A stretch of 64,000 nucleotides of DNA from Pseudomonas ceruminis (GTDB lineage: Bacteria > Pseudomonadota > Gammaproteobacteria > Pseudomonadales > Pseudomonadaceae), in the NCBI RefSeq assembly GCF_021602025.1, contig NZ_BQHW01000001.1, positions 124,001 to 188,000 on the forward strand, read 5' to 3'. The position numbers and the translations under genes are program-made. Positions within the stretch are counted from its first letter, which is position 1; each line of letters begins with the position of its first letter. Positions 1-10,820 of this stretch are shown here, in pieces. The notes below the pieces were generated by a model. The model did no database searches. It was given only the letters and a program-made list of their open reading frames with translations, and was not told the origin of the DNA.

Positions 1-567
1 AAGCGCAAGCAGATGCGCAAGGAGCGTGAGCAGGTGGCCGGGCAGGGCATCGATTTTCGCTGGTACCGGGGCGATGAACTGGATGAGGCGCAGTGGGATT
101 TCGTCTACCTGTGCTATGCCAACACCTACGCGGTGCGCAGGCGCACGCCGTACCTGACCCGCGAGTTCTTCAGCCTGCTGGCCGAGCGCATGCCCCAGGC
201 GCTGCGGGTGGTGATGGCTCGGCAGGGTGGACGAGCGGTGGCCATGGCCTTGAGCCTGGTGGGGGGCGACAGCCTGTTTGGCCGTTACTGGGGCAGCCTG
301 GACGCGTTCGACCGGCTGCACTTCGAAACCTGCTTCTACCAGGGCATGGACTTTGCGATTGCTGAACGATTGCAGCGTTTCGATGCCGGCGCGCAGGGTG
401 AGCACAAGTTGATTCGCGGGTTCGAGCCCGTGCTGACGCGGTCGTGGCATTACCTGCTGCACCCGGGGCTGCGGCGCGCGGTGGAGGACTTTCTGCATCA
501 GGAACGGGAAGGGGTTAGGGCGTATGCCGAAGAGGCGCGGGGGATGTTGCCTTACCGTCGGGATTGA
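1..567 (+). CDS. GNAT-like N-acetyltransferase (COG3146/DUF482), 3' part
   Basis: The reading frame is open from base 1, so only the C-terminal 188 residues are visible and the start lies upstream. The sequence resembles the C-terminal half of the COG3146 'peptidogalycan' acyltransferase family, which has a FemAB/GNAT-like fold. The supporting stretch has the pattern of a cofactor-binding domain followed by a glycine-rich segment (GRYWGSLDAFDRLHFETCFYQ, residues about 95-115 of the visible part). The acceptor substrate of this family is not known. The gene is convergent with the ABC exporter downstream, and the two share a stem-loop at 600-638. The family call rests on general resemblance, so confidence is moderate; the reading frame itself is clear. 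Confidence 0.72.
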   Translation, partial: KRKQMRKEREQVAGQGIDFRWYRGDELDEAQWDFVYLCYANTYAVRRRTPYLTREFFSLLAERMPQALRVVMARQGGRAVAMALSLVGGDSLFGRYWGSLDAFDRLHFETCFYQGMDFAIAERLQRFDAGAQGEHKLIRGFEPVLTRSWHYLLHPGLRRAVEDFLHQEREGVRAYAEEARGMLPYRRD

Positions 568-599
568 GAGCCTGTTTGCGTGTTGGCCCCTTCGCAGGT

Positions 600-638
600 G
601 GCCCCCACACCACTGCCGTTGAGGGCAGCGGTGGGGGC
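600..638. terminator. stem-loop between convergent genes
   Basis: A GC-rich imperfect inverted repeat (left arm GGCCCCCACACCACTGCC, right arm GGCAGCGGTGGGGGCC) lies between the acetyltransferase stop and the ABC exporter stop. It has no long T-run, so its role as a bidirectional terminator is an inference from its position. Confidence 0.45.
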
Positions 639-648
639 CGGTGACGTG

Positions 649-2481
<1,833 letters not shown>

Positions 2482-2543
2482 GGGTGACAACACTCCTGTT
2501 CTACCCGGCCCCAGGCGGACTCACATCCCTGTGCAGCCTGCGG

Positions 2544-3101
2544 TCAGTCGATACGTTTGGCAGACTTGATGAACACCGGGTCGGCGGGTACATCGCGCAT
2601 GCCTTTCTTGATGGTGGTTGGCGAGTTGACGATCTGGTCGACCACCTCCATGCCCTTGGTCACTTTGCCGAATACCGCGTAACCGGCATCGCGGCCTGGG
2701 TTGAGGAAGTCGTTGTCGGCCACGTTGATGAAGAACTGGCTGGTGGCCGAGTTCGGGTTGGATGTGCGCGCCATGGACAAGGTGCCGCGGGTGTTCTGCA
2801 GGCCATTGCTGGCCTCGTTGCGGATCGGCGCCTTGGTGTCTTTCTGCACCATCTGCTCAGTGAAGCCTCCGCCCTGGACCATGAAGCCTGGGATCACGCG
2901 GTGGAAAATGGTGTTGTTGTAGAAACCGCTGTCGACGTACGCGAGGAAGTTCTGGGTACTGATCGGCGCCTTCTCGGCATTGAGCTCGATTTCGACCTGA
3001 CCAAAGCTGGTGTCCAGCAGCACGTGAGGGGTCTTGTCGGACGCCATGACGCTGGTGGCGAAGGCGACCGAGCAGGCGGTGAGCAGAAGTTTTTTCAGCA
3101 T
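2544..3101 (-). CDS. ppiA: periplasmic peptidyl-prolyl cis-trans isomerase (cyclophilin A)
   Basis: The 185-residue protein starts with a Sec signal peptide ([20 protein letters not shown], cleavage likely after VMA). The mature part is a cyclophilin of about 165 residues with the catalytic [14 protein letters not shown] motif and the downstream [14 protein letters not shown] segment. It should catalyse proline isomerisation during folding of exported proteins in the periplasm. The start codon overlaps the end of the upstream hydrolase gene by 7 bp, suggesting co-transcription. Length and signal peptide fit PpiA rather than the cytoplasmic PpiB. Confidence 0.92.
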   Translation of the reverse strand: MLKKLLLTACSVAFATSVMASDKTPHVLLDTSFGQVEIELNAEKAPISTQNFLAYVDSGFYNNTIFHRVIPGFMVQGGGFTEQMVQKDTKAPIRNEASNGLQNTRGTLSMARTSNPNSATSQFFINVADNDFLNPGRDAGYAVFGKVTKGMEVVDQIVNSPTTIKKGMRDVPADPVFIKSAKRID

Positions 3102-3907
3102 GGGCTCAAAGATCCTTGAGAGGTGGATGCGGCTGCGAGGAATTGCAACAACGTCTGGTTGAAGACCTCGGGTTGATCGAGGGGTGTAGCGTGCCGGGAA
3201 TCGTCGATGACTACCAGCCTTGCCTGGGGCATCAGGGCAACATAACGCGCTTTGAGTTGTACCGGCGTGTAATCGTGGTCGGCGGCAATCACCAGCGTGG
3301 GACAGCGAATCTGCCCGATGCGTTCCTGCACGCCCCAGTCGACAATGGCGTCGAAGCTTCTGAGGTAGGCGCGCTTGTCATTGCGTGCCCAGCGCTGCGC
3401 CATCTTTTGCCGCAGTTCGGTTTGCTCAGGCTTGGGGAACAGCCGTTCGGCCAGGCCCTTGCCGACCGTTTCGACACTGAGGATACGCGCCAGGCCCCAG
3501 CGTTTGGCCCACCAGAGCCAGTCGCTGCGGCTGCGGCGCTTGACCTCGGGCGCGCTGTTGACGATGCACAGACTGCGCAGCCATTGCGGATGATCGACAG
3601 CGAACTGAAAACCGACCATGCCGCCCATGGACAGCCCGACCAGGTGCACCGGGCCGGTTTGCAGGTGCTCCAGCAGGGCCAGCAGGTCCTCGCTGAAAGT
3701 GGCGATGTGGTAACCGTCGCGAGGCTTGTCGGAGCGGCCGTGGCCGCGGATGTCCATGAGGATCACCCGGTAATGGCGGCTCAGTTCGGGTAGCTGCAGC
3801 TCCCAGTCCTGGCTGCTCGAACCCAGGCCGTGCAGCAGCACAACGGGTTCGCCGTGGCCGTATTCCTGATAATGCAGTGAGCATCCTTCATGTTCGAAAT
3901 AGGCCAT
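3095..3907 (-). CDS. alpha/beta-fold hydrolase
   Basis: A 270-residue alpha/beta hydrolase. The oxyanion-side [10 protein letters not shown] motif lies near residue 26, the nucleophile elbow is GLSMGG with Ser93, a candidate acid is in AADHDYTP, and the catalytic histidine is in [11 protein letters not shown] near the C-terminus. There is no signal peptide, so it is probably cytoplasmic. The substrate is unknown; it resembles 3-oxoadipate enol-lactonase-like and general esterase members. The frame is open further upstream, but [10 protein letters not shown] is the natural domain start and is preceded by GAGGA. It overlaps ppiA by 7 bp and lies 13 bp downstream of the LysR gene on the same strand. 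Confidence 0.88.
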   Translation of the reverse strand: MAYFEHEGCSLHYQEYGHGEPVVLLHGLGSSSQDWELQLPELSRHYRVILMDIRGHGRSDKPRDGYHIATFSEDLLALLEHLQTGPVHLVGLSMGGMVGFQFAVDHPQWLRSLCIVNSAPEVKRRSRSDWLWWAKRWGLARILSVETVGKGLAERLFPKPEQTELRQKMAQRWARNDKRAYLRSFDAIVDWGVQERIGQIRCPTLVIAADHDYTPVQLKARYVALMPQARLVVIDDSRHATPLDQPEVFNQTLLQFLAAASTSQGSLSPC

Positions 3908-3920
3908 GGGCGCGGTCCTC

Positions 3921-4844
3921 TCAGGCTTGTGGGGGGGCTGCGAAGGGCACGTCCAGTGGCGCGGTGTCGAAATTGCGCAGCAGGTCGATGAGAATCTGCG
4001 TGGCCGGGCCCAGGGTCTTCTCTTTGCTGGAGTAAAGGTAGAACAGGGGATGGCGGCTGCCACCCTGGTCCAGCGGCAGTGGCTTGAGCACACCCTCGCG
4101 CAGCTCGCGTTCGATCATGTGCCGCGGTAGCCAGGCGAAGCCCAGCCCGCTGCTGACGAAGGTAGTGGCGGTGCCCAGGCTGCCGACTGTCCAGCGTTGT
4201 TCGGCGCCGAGCCAGCCGACATCGCGTGGCTGGGCGCGCCCGGAATCGCGGATCACTACCTGCAACTGGCTTTCCAGGTCCTGGAAAGTGATCTCCCGGC
4301 CCAGGCGGTGCAGGCTGTGCTCGGGGTGAGCGACGGCGACGAATTCCACCGCGCTCAGTTCGCTGCCCAGGTAGCCGCCGATGCTGTAACTGCTGATGGC
4401 AAGGTCGGCGATGCCTTCGTGCATCACCTCCTCGACACCGGACAATACCTCTTCACGCAAACGCACCCGGCACCCGCGACTCTGCGGCATGAACGCGGCC
4501 AGGGCGCGCACCAGGCGGGCGCTGGGGTAGGCGGCATCGACCACCACGCGCACCTCGGCCTCCCAGCCTTGCTCCATGTGGTGGGCCAGGTCCTCGAGCT
4601 GGCTGGCCTGCTTGACCAGGTGGCGCGAGCGACGCAGCAGCACGTTACCCGCCTCGGTCAGCACCGCCTTGCGGCCATCGATGCGCAGCAACGGTACGCC
4701 CAGTTGCTCCTGCATCCGCGCTACGGTGTAGCTGACCGACGACTGCGACCGGTGCAGGGCCTCGGCGGCCTGGGCAAACCCCCCGTGATCCACCACTGCC
4801 TGCAGGGTTCGCCACTGATCCAGGGTTACGCGCGGCGCTTTCAT
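3921..4844 (-). CDS. LysR-family transcriptional regulator
   Basis: A 307-residue LysR protein. The N-terminal winged helix-turn-helix (VTLDQWRTLQAVVDHGGFAQ, then SQSSVSYTVARMQEQLG) is followed by a periplasmic-binding-like effector domain from about residue 90. The frame extends upstream without a coding look; the ATG at 4844 gives the standard LysR N-terminus. It is divergent from the small secreted protein at 4893, with a 48-bp gap that probably holds both promoters, and it heads a run of same-strand genes (hydrolase, ppiA). Its target and inducer cannot be read from the sequence. Confidence 0.9.
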   Translation of the reverse strand: MKAPRVTLDQWRTLQAVVDHGGFAQAAEALHRSQSSVSYTVARMQEQLGVPLLRIDGRKAVLTEAGNVLLRRSRHLVKQASQLEDLAHHMEQGWEAEVRVVVDAAYPSARLVRALAAFMPQSRGCRVRLREEVLSGVEEVMHEGIADLAISSYSIGGYLGSELSAVEFVAVAHPEHSLHRLGREITFQDLESQLQVVIRDSGRAQPRDVGWLGAEQRWTVGSLGTATTFVSSGLGFAWLPRHMIERELREGVLKPLPLDQGGSRHPLFYLYSSKEKTLGPATQILIDLLRNFDTAPLDVPFAAPPQA

Positions 4845-4892
4845 CTTTGGCTCCTGTTGTCCTAAGCTGCGCTCTTTCAAGGAGAGCGCCCC

Positions 4893-5207
4893 ATGAAGAA
4901 ATGTTGTGCGGCAATACTGATGTGCCTGCCCCTGGGAGCCATGGCTTACCCCATCGATGTGCAGAAGGAACTGGCCGGGGTCAAGCTGGACTACACCGCC
5001 TACGACACCGCTTACGATATCGGTGCCATTACCCTGAACAACTATGGGCAAGTGCCGGCGGCCTGCAAGGTGACGTTCCGCAACGGCCCCGAGGCGCCAC
5101 GGGTACGCCGGGTGAACGTACCGGCTGGTAAAAGCGTGGACGTGACGGCCAAGTTCAACCGGCAAATCATCAAGCTGCGTATCGCCCTCGATTGCAAAGC
5201 CGATTAA
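4893..5207 (+). CDS. small secreted protein of unknown function
   Basis: A 104-residue protein with a clear signal peptide (MKKCCAAILMCLPLGAMA, cleavage near AMA-YP) and a mature domain of about 85 residues rich in beta-forming residues, with two cysteines (PAACKV and ALDCKAD) that could form a disulphide in the periplasm. A good ribosome site (AAGGAGAG) precedes the ATG by 7-8 nt. Similar Pseudomonas proteins are carried in databases as hypothetical. It is divergent from a LysR gene, which may control it. No function is proposed. Confidence 0.75.
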   Translation: MKKCCAAILMCLPLGAMAYPIDVQKELAGVKLDYTAYDTAYDIGAITLNNYGQVPAACKVTFRNGPEAPRVRRVNVPAGKSVDVTAKFNRQIIKLRIALDCKAD

Positions 5208-5216
5208 AACGAATTA

Positions 5217-5258
5217 ATCGATAGATTGAACCCACTTTTTACGCTTTTTTATCGATAG
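5217..5258. promoter_or_regulatory. paired ATCGATAG repeats upstream of azoR
   Basis: The octamer ATCGATAG occurs at 5217-5224 and again at 5251-5258 (34-bp spacing) in the T-rich region upstream of azoR. LysR regulators often bind dyad sites in such positions and azoreductase genes are often inducible, but the binding protein is unknown. Confidence 0.3.
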
Positions 5259-5315
5259 GTCAAGCCTTAATCTCACCTCCATCGAATCGCACCCTATTTG
5301 CCGATGGAGGCACCC

Positions 5316-5915
5316 ATGTCCCGCGTACTGATCATCGAAAGCAGCGCACGCCAGCAGGATTCCGTATCCCGTCAGTTGACCCGAGACTTCATCGAGCAAT
5401 GGCGCGCGGCGCACCCTGACGATGAAATTACCGTGCGCGACCTCGCTGTGACGCCTGTACCGCACCTGGATGCCCACCTGCTGGGCGGCTGGATGAAACC
5501 GCAAGCGCAGCGCAGTGCTGCCGAACGGGATGCTCTGGCCCGCTCCAACGAATTGACCGATGAGCTGCTGGCGGCCGATGTGTTGGTGATGGCAGCGCCG
5601 ATGTACAACTTCACCATTCCGAGCACGCTCAAGGCCTGGTTGGACCATGTGCTACGGGCCGGCATTACCTTCAAGTACACGCCCACCGGACCGCAAGGCC
5701 TGCTGACCGGAAAGCGCGCCATTGTGCTGACTGCCCGTGGCGGCATCCATGCGGGCGCCACCAGTGACCATCAGGAACCGTACCTGCGCCAGGTAATGGC
5801 CTTCATCGGCATTCACGATGTGAATTTCATCCACGCCGAAGGCCTGAACATGAGCGGTGATTTCCATGAGAAAGGCCTGAACCAGGCCAAGGCCAAGCTG
5901 GCCGCAGTGGCCTGA
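5316..5915 (+). CDS. azoR: FMN-dependent NAD(P)H azoreductase
   Basis: A 199-residue flavodoxin-fold quinone/azo reductase of the AzoR family. It has the phosphate-loop start (SRVLIIESSARQQDSVSRQL), the family motif APMYNFTIPSTLKAWLDHVLRAG near residue 92, and the FMN-contact segment TARGGIHAG. The enzyme uses NAD(P)H to reduce azo dyes and quinones by two-electron steps in the cytoplasm. A start six codons upstream is possible, but GGAGG at 5306-5310 is placed for the ATG at 5316. The gene stands alone, closed by a strong terminator at 5967-5993. Confidence 0.93.
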   Translation: MSRVLIIESSARQQDSVSRQLTRDFIEQWRAAHPDDEITVRDLAVTPVPHLDAHLLGGWMKPQAQRSAAERDALARSNELTDELLAADVLVMAAPMYNFTIPSTLKAWLDHVLRAGITFKYTPTGPQGLLTGKRAIVLTARGGIHAGATSDHQEPYLRQVMAFIGIHDVNFIHAEGLNMSGDFHEKGLNQAKAKLAAVA

Positions 5916-5966
5916 GCCCAAACCAATTCCCAACCCTGACACCTGTTGCTCCTTTGGGTGTACCTG

Positions 5967-5993
5967 CCCGGCCTCGATGGCCGGGTTTTTTTT
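5967..5993 (+). terminator. intrinsic terminator after azoR
   Basis: A 7-bp perfect GC stem (CCCGGCC / GGCCGGG) with a 5-nt loop is followed by eight T residues. Confidence 0.85.
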
Positions 5994-6077
5994 GCCTGTG
6001 TGGCCGCACATTCCTCATGGTTGAACAGATTGCCCGCAACCCGCTAAGGTCGCGGCCTTGTTTTACGAGAGACAACC

Positions 6078-6953
6078 ATGGGCTACCTGATAATCGTCGC
6101 GCTGATCCAGGCGTTTTCCTTCAGCCTGATCGGCGAGTACCTGGCGGGCCACGTCGACAGCTACTTTGCCGTGCTCGCACGGGTGCTGCTGGCGGGCCTG
6201 GTGTTCCTGCCACTGACGCGCTGGCGCCAGGTCGAACCGCGCTTCATGCGCTCGATGCTGCTGATCGGCGCACTGCAATATGGCATTACCTACGTCTGCC
6301 TGTACCTGAGCTTCCGTGTGCTGACGGTACCGGAGGTGCTGTTGTTCACCATCCTCACACCTTTGCATGTAACCCTTATCGAAGATGCCTTGAACCGCCG
6401 CTTCAACCCTTGGGCGCTGCTCGCCGCACTGGTCGCGGTAGCGGGTGCGGCGGTGATCCGTTTTGACAGCATCAGCGGTGACTTCTTCATCGGCTTCCTG
6501 CTGCTGCAACTGGCCAACTTCACCTATGCCGCCGGGCAGGTGCTGTACCGCCATCTGGTCGCGCGCAACCCCAGCGACCTGCCGCACTACACGCGCTTTG
6601 GCTACTTCTACCTGGGGGCGTTGCTGGTCGTACTGCCGGCCTTCCTGCTGTTCGGCAACACCCAGCACCTGCCGAGCACCGAGGTACAGTGGCTGGTGTT
6701 GCTGTTCCTTGGCTTGTGCCCGACGGCGCTGGGGTTGTACTGGTGGAACAAGGGCGCCTGCCTGGTATCCGGTGGCACGCTGGCGGTGATGAACAACCTG
6801 CATGTGCCGGTGGGCTTGCTGCTCAACCTGCTGATCTGGAACCAGCACGAGCCATTGGGGCGGCTGTTCATCGGCGGGGCGATCATCCTGTGCTCGGTGT
6901 GGTTGAGCCGCCTCGGTAGCCGTACTGAAGCACCGCTGACCCACAAGGCTTGA
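6078..6953 (+). CDS. EamA/DMT-family transporter
   Basis: A 291-residue inner-membrane protein with about ten hydrophobic segments arranged as two EamA repeats. The repeats are split near residue 140, where VAVAGAAVIRFDS marks the end of the first half. Members export amino acids or small metabolites by proton exchange; the substrate is unknown. A ribosome site (GAGAGACAACC) precedes the ATG. It is followed with no gap by the AEC carrier gene, so the two are likely co-transcribed. Confidence 0.88.
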   Translation: MGYLIIVALIQAFSFSLIGEYLAGHVDSYFAVLARVLLAGLVFLPLTRWRQVEPRFMRSMLLIGALQYGITYVCLYLSFRVLTVPEVLLFTILTPLHVTLIEDALNRRFNPWALLAALVAVAGAAVIRFDSISGDFFIGFLLLQLANFTYAAGQVLYRHLVARNPSDLPHYTRFGYFYLGALLVVLPAFLLFGNTQHLPSTEVQWLVLLFLGLCPTALGLYWWNKGACLVSGGTLAVMNNLHVPVGLLLNLLIWNQHEPLGRLFIGGAIILCSVWLSRLGSRTEAPLTHKA

Positions 6954-6954
6954 T

Positions 6955-7890
6955 ATGCACACCATTTTCGTCATCGTTGCCCCGATCTTCGCCTTGATCC
7001 TGGTCGGTTACCTGTGCCGCCGGGCCAACAAGCTCGGTGACAAGGCTGCTGCCGAGATCAACAAGATGGTGGTCTGGCTGTGCCTGCCGGCCTTGTTGTT
7101 CAAGGTAACGGCCACCGCGACCTGGAGCGAGGTCTGGCATCCGGGGTTCATCGTGGCGTTTGGAGTGGGGGCGCTGGCGATGTTCGTGGTCACCCTGGCC
7201 TGGCGGCTGTTCAGTGGCCATGGCCTGGTGGCGGCGAGCATCGACGGGCTCAGCGCGGGTTATGCCAACACCGGCTATATCGGTATTCCCCTGTGCCTGC
7301 TGCTGTTCGGCCAACCGGGGCTGCAGCCGGCGTTGATTTCGTCGTTGATCGTGGTGTGCCTGGTGTTCGCGATTTCGCTGACGTTGATCGAGATCGGCTT
7401 GCAAGAGGAGCGGCAGATAGGCCGTGCGGTGCTGGTCGTGAGCAAGGCGCTGGCGAAGAACCCGTTGGTGATTTCGCCGGTGGTCGGGGCTGCCTGGGCC
7501 ATGTTCGGGTTGGGGCTGGCCGAGCCGGTACTGCATTTTCTCGACATGCTGGCGGTGGCCACCACGCCTTGCGCGTTGATCTCGCTGGGCGCTTTCCTGG
7601 CAGAGAAGCGCCCTGGCGCCCAGGCCAGCCCCTGGCCATTGGTGGCGTTGAAGCTGGTGGGGCAGCCGGCGCTGACATGGGTGCTGGCGTTCAAGGTGTT
7701 CAGTTTGCCGACGATGTGGGCGGCCTCGGCGGTGCTGCTGGCGGCGCTGCCGACGGGGACCGGGCCGTTCATGTTGGCGGAGTACTACAACCGAGAGGCG
7801 GGGCTGATTTCGCGGACCATCCTGTTGTCGACGGTGGCGTCGCTGGTGACCTTGACCGGTTTGTTGTACCTGCTGGGTTATGCGGGGTAG
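6955..7890 (+). CDS. AEC-family (auxin efflux carrier-like) transporter
   Basis: A 311-residue membrane protein with about ten helices in two five-helix halves. The motifs SAGYANTGYIGIPLCLLLFG near residue 98 and ALPTGTGPFMLAEYYNREA near residue 260 are typical of the AEC/MleP carriers that move malonate, malate or related anions. The start codon lies 1 bp after the EamA stop, so translational coupling is likely. A REP pair follows the stop. The substrate is not known. Confidence 0.9.
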   Translation: MHTIFVIVAPIFALILVGYLCRRANKLGDKAAAEINKMVVWLCLPALLFKVTATATWSEVWHPGFIVAFGVGALAMFVVTLAWRLFSGHGLVAASIDGLSAGYANTGYIGIPLCLLLFGQPGLQPALISSLIVVCLVFAISLTLIEIGLQEERQIGRAVLVVSKALAKNPLVISPVVGAAWAMFGLGLAEPVLHFLDMLAVATTPCALISLGAFLAEKRPGAQASPWPLVALKLVGQPALTWVLAFKVFSLPTMWAASAVLLAALPTGTGPFMLAEYYNREAGLISRTILLSTVASLVTLTGLLYLLGYAG

Positions 7891-7895
7891 GTGAG

Positions 7896-7989
7896 GGCCC
7901 ATTCGCGGGGCAAGCCCGCTCCCACAGGTTCTCTGCCAATCCCAGGGAGGGCCCCCCCTGTGGGAGCGGGCTTGCCCCGCGAATGGGCC
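7896..7989. repeat. inverted pair of REP elements
   Basis: Two REP units of the P. putida type (core GCGGGGCAAGCCCGCTCC and its complement) form a perfect 33-bp inverted repeat, arms 7896-7928 and 7957-7989, with a 28-nt loop. It lies between the convergent AEC carrier and MscS-type genes and could act as a terminator or mRNA-stabilising structure. Confidence 0.9.
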
Positions 7990-8009
7990 GCAAAGCGGCC
8001 CCAGCACTC

Positions 8010-9296
8010 TCAAACCTCGCTCAATTCTTCCAAACGGTGCGGCACGCGCCCCGCCAACCCCACCCGCATGTCATTGCCACTCGGCTGCTGATACAAGCTC
8101 AAGCCAAACTCCGGCAACACCGCCAGCAGGTAATCGAAGATATCCCCCTGAATCCGCTCGTAATCCGCCCACACCGTGGTGGTGGTAAAGCAGTAGACCT
8201 CCAGCGGAACCCCTTCGGCCGTGGTCTGCATCTGCCGAACCATGCAGGTCATGCCCGAATGGACATCAGGGTGATTCTTCAGGTACGCCAGGGCAAAGGC
8301 ACGGAAGGTGCCGATGTTGGTCAGCTTGCGGCGGTTGGCCGCCAGCTCCGGCACCGGCCCCAGCGCCTCGTTCCAGGCCTGCAGCTCCTGGCGCTTGGTG
8401 GCCAGGTAGTCGCCCAGCAGGCGCACCTGGCTTAGGCGCTGTTCTTCCTCGCGGGTCAAAAAGCGCACGCCCGCGGCGTCGATGAACAGGCTGCGCTTGA
8501 TGCGTCGCCCGCCCGACTGCTGCATGCCGCGGTAATTGCGGAACGACTCGCTCATCAGGCGCCAGGTAGGGATGGAAACGATGGTTTTATCGAAGTTCTG
8601 CACCTTCACCGTGTGCAAGGTGATGTCGACCACGTCGCCATCGGCGCCGACCTGGGGCATTTCGATCCAGTCGCCGACGTGCAGCATGTCGTTGCTGGTC
8701 AGCTGCACGCTGGCGACAAACGACAGCAAGGTGTCCTTGTACACCAACAGCAGCACCGCGGACATCGCGCCCAGACCCGACAGCAGCAACAGCGGCGAGC
8801 GGTCGATCAGGGTGGCGACGATGACGATCAAGGCGAAGATCCACAGCATCATCTTGGCCAGTTGCACATAGCCCTTGATCGAGCGGGTGCGGGCGTGTTC
8901 GGTACGTGCATAGATGTCCAGCAGGCCATCGAGCAAGCATGACAGCGCCATGGTCATGAACAGCAGGGTGAAGGCCAGCGCAACATTGCCCAAAAAGTGC
9001 TGGGCGGTCTCGGACAGCTCCGGCACCAGCTTGAGCCCGAACTGGATGACCAGCGACGGTGTAGTCTGAGCCAGGCGATGGAAAACCTTGTTATGGCGCA
9101 GGTCGTCGAGCCATCGAAGCGCGGGCTGGCGGGCCAGCAGGCGGGTTGCGTGCAGTATCAGAAAGCGTGCCAGGCGGCCGATCAGCAGGGAAATCAGCAG
9201 CAATACGGCCAGGCCCAGTGCGGCGTGGAGCATGGGGTGTTGATCGAGGGTGCCCCACAGGTCGAGGCTGTCACGCCAGATTTTTTGTATATCCAT
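8010..9296 (-). CDS. MscS-type mechanosensitive channel (YbdG-like)
   Basis: A 428-residue MscS-family protein. Helices lie near residues 25-45, 85-120 and 140-190. The pore-lining and beta domain region includes LLLLVYKDTLLSFVASVQLTSNDMLHVGDWIEMP near residue 185, where family members have the NP(I/L)..G segment, and a C-terminal soluble domain follows. Length and the long C-terminal domain fit the YbdG/MscM branch. It should open on membrane tension during osmotic downshock, in the inner membrane. It is divergent from the DEAD-box helicase. Confidence 0.88.
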   Translation of the reverse strand: MDIQKIWRDSLDLWGTLDQHPMLHAALGLAVLLLISLLIGRLARFLILHATRLLARQPALRWLDDLRHNKVFHRLAQTTPSLVIQFGLKLVPELSETAQHFLGNVALAFTLLFMTMALSCLLDGLLDIYARTEHARTRSIKGYVQLAKMMLWIFALIVIVATLIDRSPLLLLSGLGAMSAVLLLVYKDTLLSFVASVQLTSNDMLHVGDWIEMPQVGADGDVVDITLHTVKVQNFDKTIVSIPTWRLMSESFRNYRGMQQSGGRRIKRSLFIDAAGVRFLTREEEQRLSQVRLLGDYLATKRQELQAWNEALGPVPELAANRRKLTNIGTFRAFALAYLKNHPDVHSGMTCMVRQMQTTAEGVPLEVYCFTTTTVWADYERIQGDIFDYLLAVLPEFGLSLYQQPSGNDMRVGLAGRVPHRLEELSEV

Positions 9297-9440
9297 GAGC
9301 TTCAGAACGGTCTTTGCTTGCGAAACGAAGGCCCATTAGAGCGCGGATGGCGACAAAGTTGCCAAAAGAAATTCGGCTCCGGCGGCAGAAAACGTTACCC
9401 TATGCCACTGAATTTCCCGCACTTGCCTGAGGTTACCTCC

Positions 9441-10763
9441 GTGTTCTCCCAATTCGCCCTGCATGAACGCCTGCTTAAAGCCGTGGCCGAGCTTAAATTT
9501 GTCGAGCCAACCCCGGTGCAGGCCGCGGCCATCCCCCTGGCCCTGCAAGGGCGTGACCTGCGTGTGACGGCGCAGACCGGCAGTGGCAAGACGGCGGCCT
9601 TTGTCCTGCCGTTGCTCAACCGTCTGGTCGACCTGAGCGGCCCGCGTGTCGAGATCCGCGCGCTGATCCTGCTCCCTACCCGCGAGCTGGCCCAGCAAAC
9701 CCTCAAGCAAGTGCAGCTGTTCTCGCAGTTCACCTACATCAAGTCGGGCCTGGTGACCGGCGGTGAAGACTTCAAGGAGCAGGCCGCCATGCTGCGCAAG
9801 GTGCCGGACGTGCTGATCGGCACCCCGGGCCGCCTGCTGGAGCAGCTCAATGCTGGCAACCTGGACCTCTCCCACGTCAAGGTGCTGATCCTCGACGAAG
9901 CCGACCGCATGCTCGACATGGGCTTTGCCGAGGACATGGAGCGCCTGTGCAAGGAATGCGAACACCGCGAGCAGACCTTGCTGTTCTCGGCCACCACCGG
10001 TGGTGCGGCTCTGCGCGACATGATCGGCAAGGTGCTCAAGGACCCCGAGCATCTGATGCTCAACAGTGTTTCGCAGCTGGCCGAAGGCACCCGCCAACAG
10101 ATCATCACCGCTGACCACGACCAGCACAAAGAACAGATCGTGCAGTGGCTGCTGGCCAATGAAACCTTCGACAAGGCGATCATCTTCACCAATACCCGCG
10201 CCCTGGCCGACCGTATCTACGGTCACCTGGTGGCCAAGGACGTGAAGGCCTTCGTGCTGCACGGCGAGAAGGACCAGAAGGACCGCAAGTTGGCCATCGA
10301 GCGCTTCAAGCAGGGCAGCTCCAAGGTACTGGTGGCCACCGACGTGGCAGCCCGTGGCCTGGACATCGACGGCCTGGACCTGGTGATCAACTTCGACATG
10401 CCACGCAGCGGCGACGAGTATGTGCACCGTATCGGTCGTACCGGCCGTGCCGGGGGTGAAGGCCTGGCCATCTCGCTGATCACCCATAATGACTGGAACC
10501 TGATGTCCAGCATCGAGCGCTACCTCAAGCAGCAGTTCGAGCGTCGGGTGATCAAGGAAGTCAAAGGGACTTACAACGGGCCGAAGAAGGTCAAGGCGTC
10601 GGGCAAGGCTGCCGGCACCAAGAAGAAGAAGGTCGAGAAGAAAACCGGCGACAAGAAGGCCACCGCCAAGCGCAAGCCCACTGCCAAACCGAAAGCCAAC
10701 GCGCCCCTGACCAGCTCCGATGGCCTGGCGCCGCTGAAAAAGCGCAAGCCTGCAGCCGAGTAA
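9441..10763 (+). CDS. DEAD-box ATP-dependent RNA helicase (RhlE/SrmB-like)
   Basis: A 440-residue helicase. It shows the Q motif (FVEPTPVQAAAIP), motif I (AQTGSGKT), motif Ia (PTRELAQQ), motif II (LDEADRML), motif III (SATT) and, in the second RecA domain, ATDVAARGLDID and HRIGRTGRAG. A lysine-rich tail of about 65 residues probably binds RNA. A start at 9402 (ATG) would add 13 residues. The GTG at 9441 is preferred because GAGG lies 8 nt before it and the Q-motif domain then has the usual spacing. It probably remodels rRNA or mRNA in the cytoplasm. Confidence 0.93.
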   Translation: MFSQFALHERLLKAVAELKFVEPTPVQAAAIPLALQGRDLRVTAQTGSGKTAAFVLPLLNRLVDLSGPRVEIRALILLPTRELAQQTLKQVQLFSQFTYIKSGLVTGGEDFKEQAAMLRKVPDVLIGTPGRLLEQLNAGNLDLSHVKVLILDEADRMLDMGFAEDMERLCKECEHREQTLLFSATTGGAALRDMIGKVLKDPEHLMLNSVSQLAEGTRQQIITADHDQHKEQIVQWLLANETFDKAIIFTNTRALADRIYGHLVAKDVKAFVLHGEKDQKDRKLAIERFKQGSSKVLVATDVAARGLDIDGLDLVINFDMPRSGDEYVHRIGRTGRAGGEGLAISLITHNDWNLMSSIERYLKQQFERRVIKEVKGTYNGPKKVKASGKAAGTKKKKVEKKTGDKKATAKRKPTAKPKANAPLTSSDGLAPLKKRKPAAE

Positions 10764-10774
10764 TGGCCTTGCCA

Positions 10775-10806
10775 GGCCCTGTCGTCGGCTTGCCGGCGAC
10801 AGGGCC
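10775..10806. terminator. stem-loop between convergent genes
   Basis: A perfect 10-bp inverted repeat (GGCCCTGTCG / CGACAGGGCC) between the helicase and the 90-residue secreted protein. There is no T-run. The same GGCCCTGTC motif recurs at 12671-12703, so it may be a REP-like family. Confidence 0.55.
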
Positions 10807-10820
10807 AACACCACCCCACA

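Noticed and set aside
9336-10814. 492-codon minus-strand frame over the helicase
   Set aside because: Antisense shadow of a clear DEAD-box gene, with no recognisable domain.
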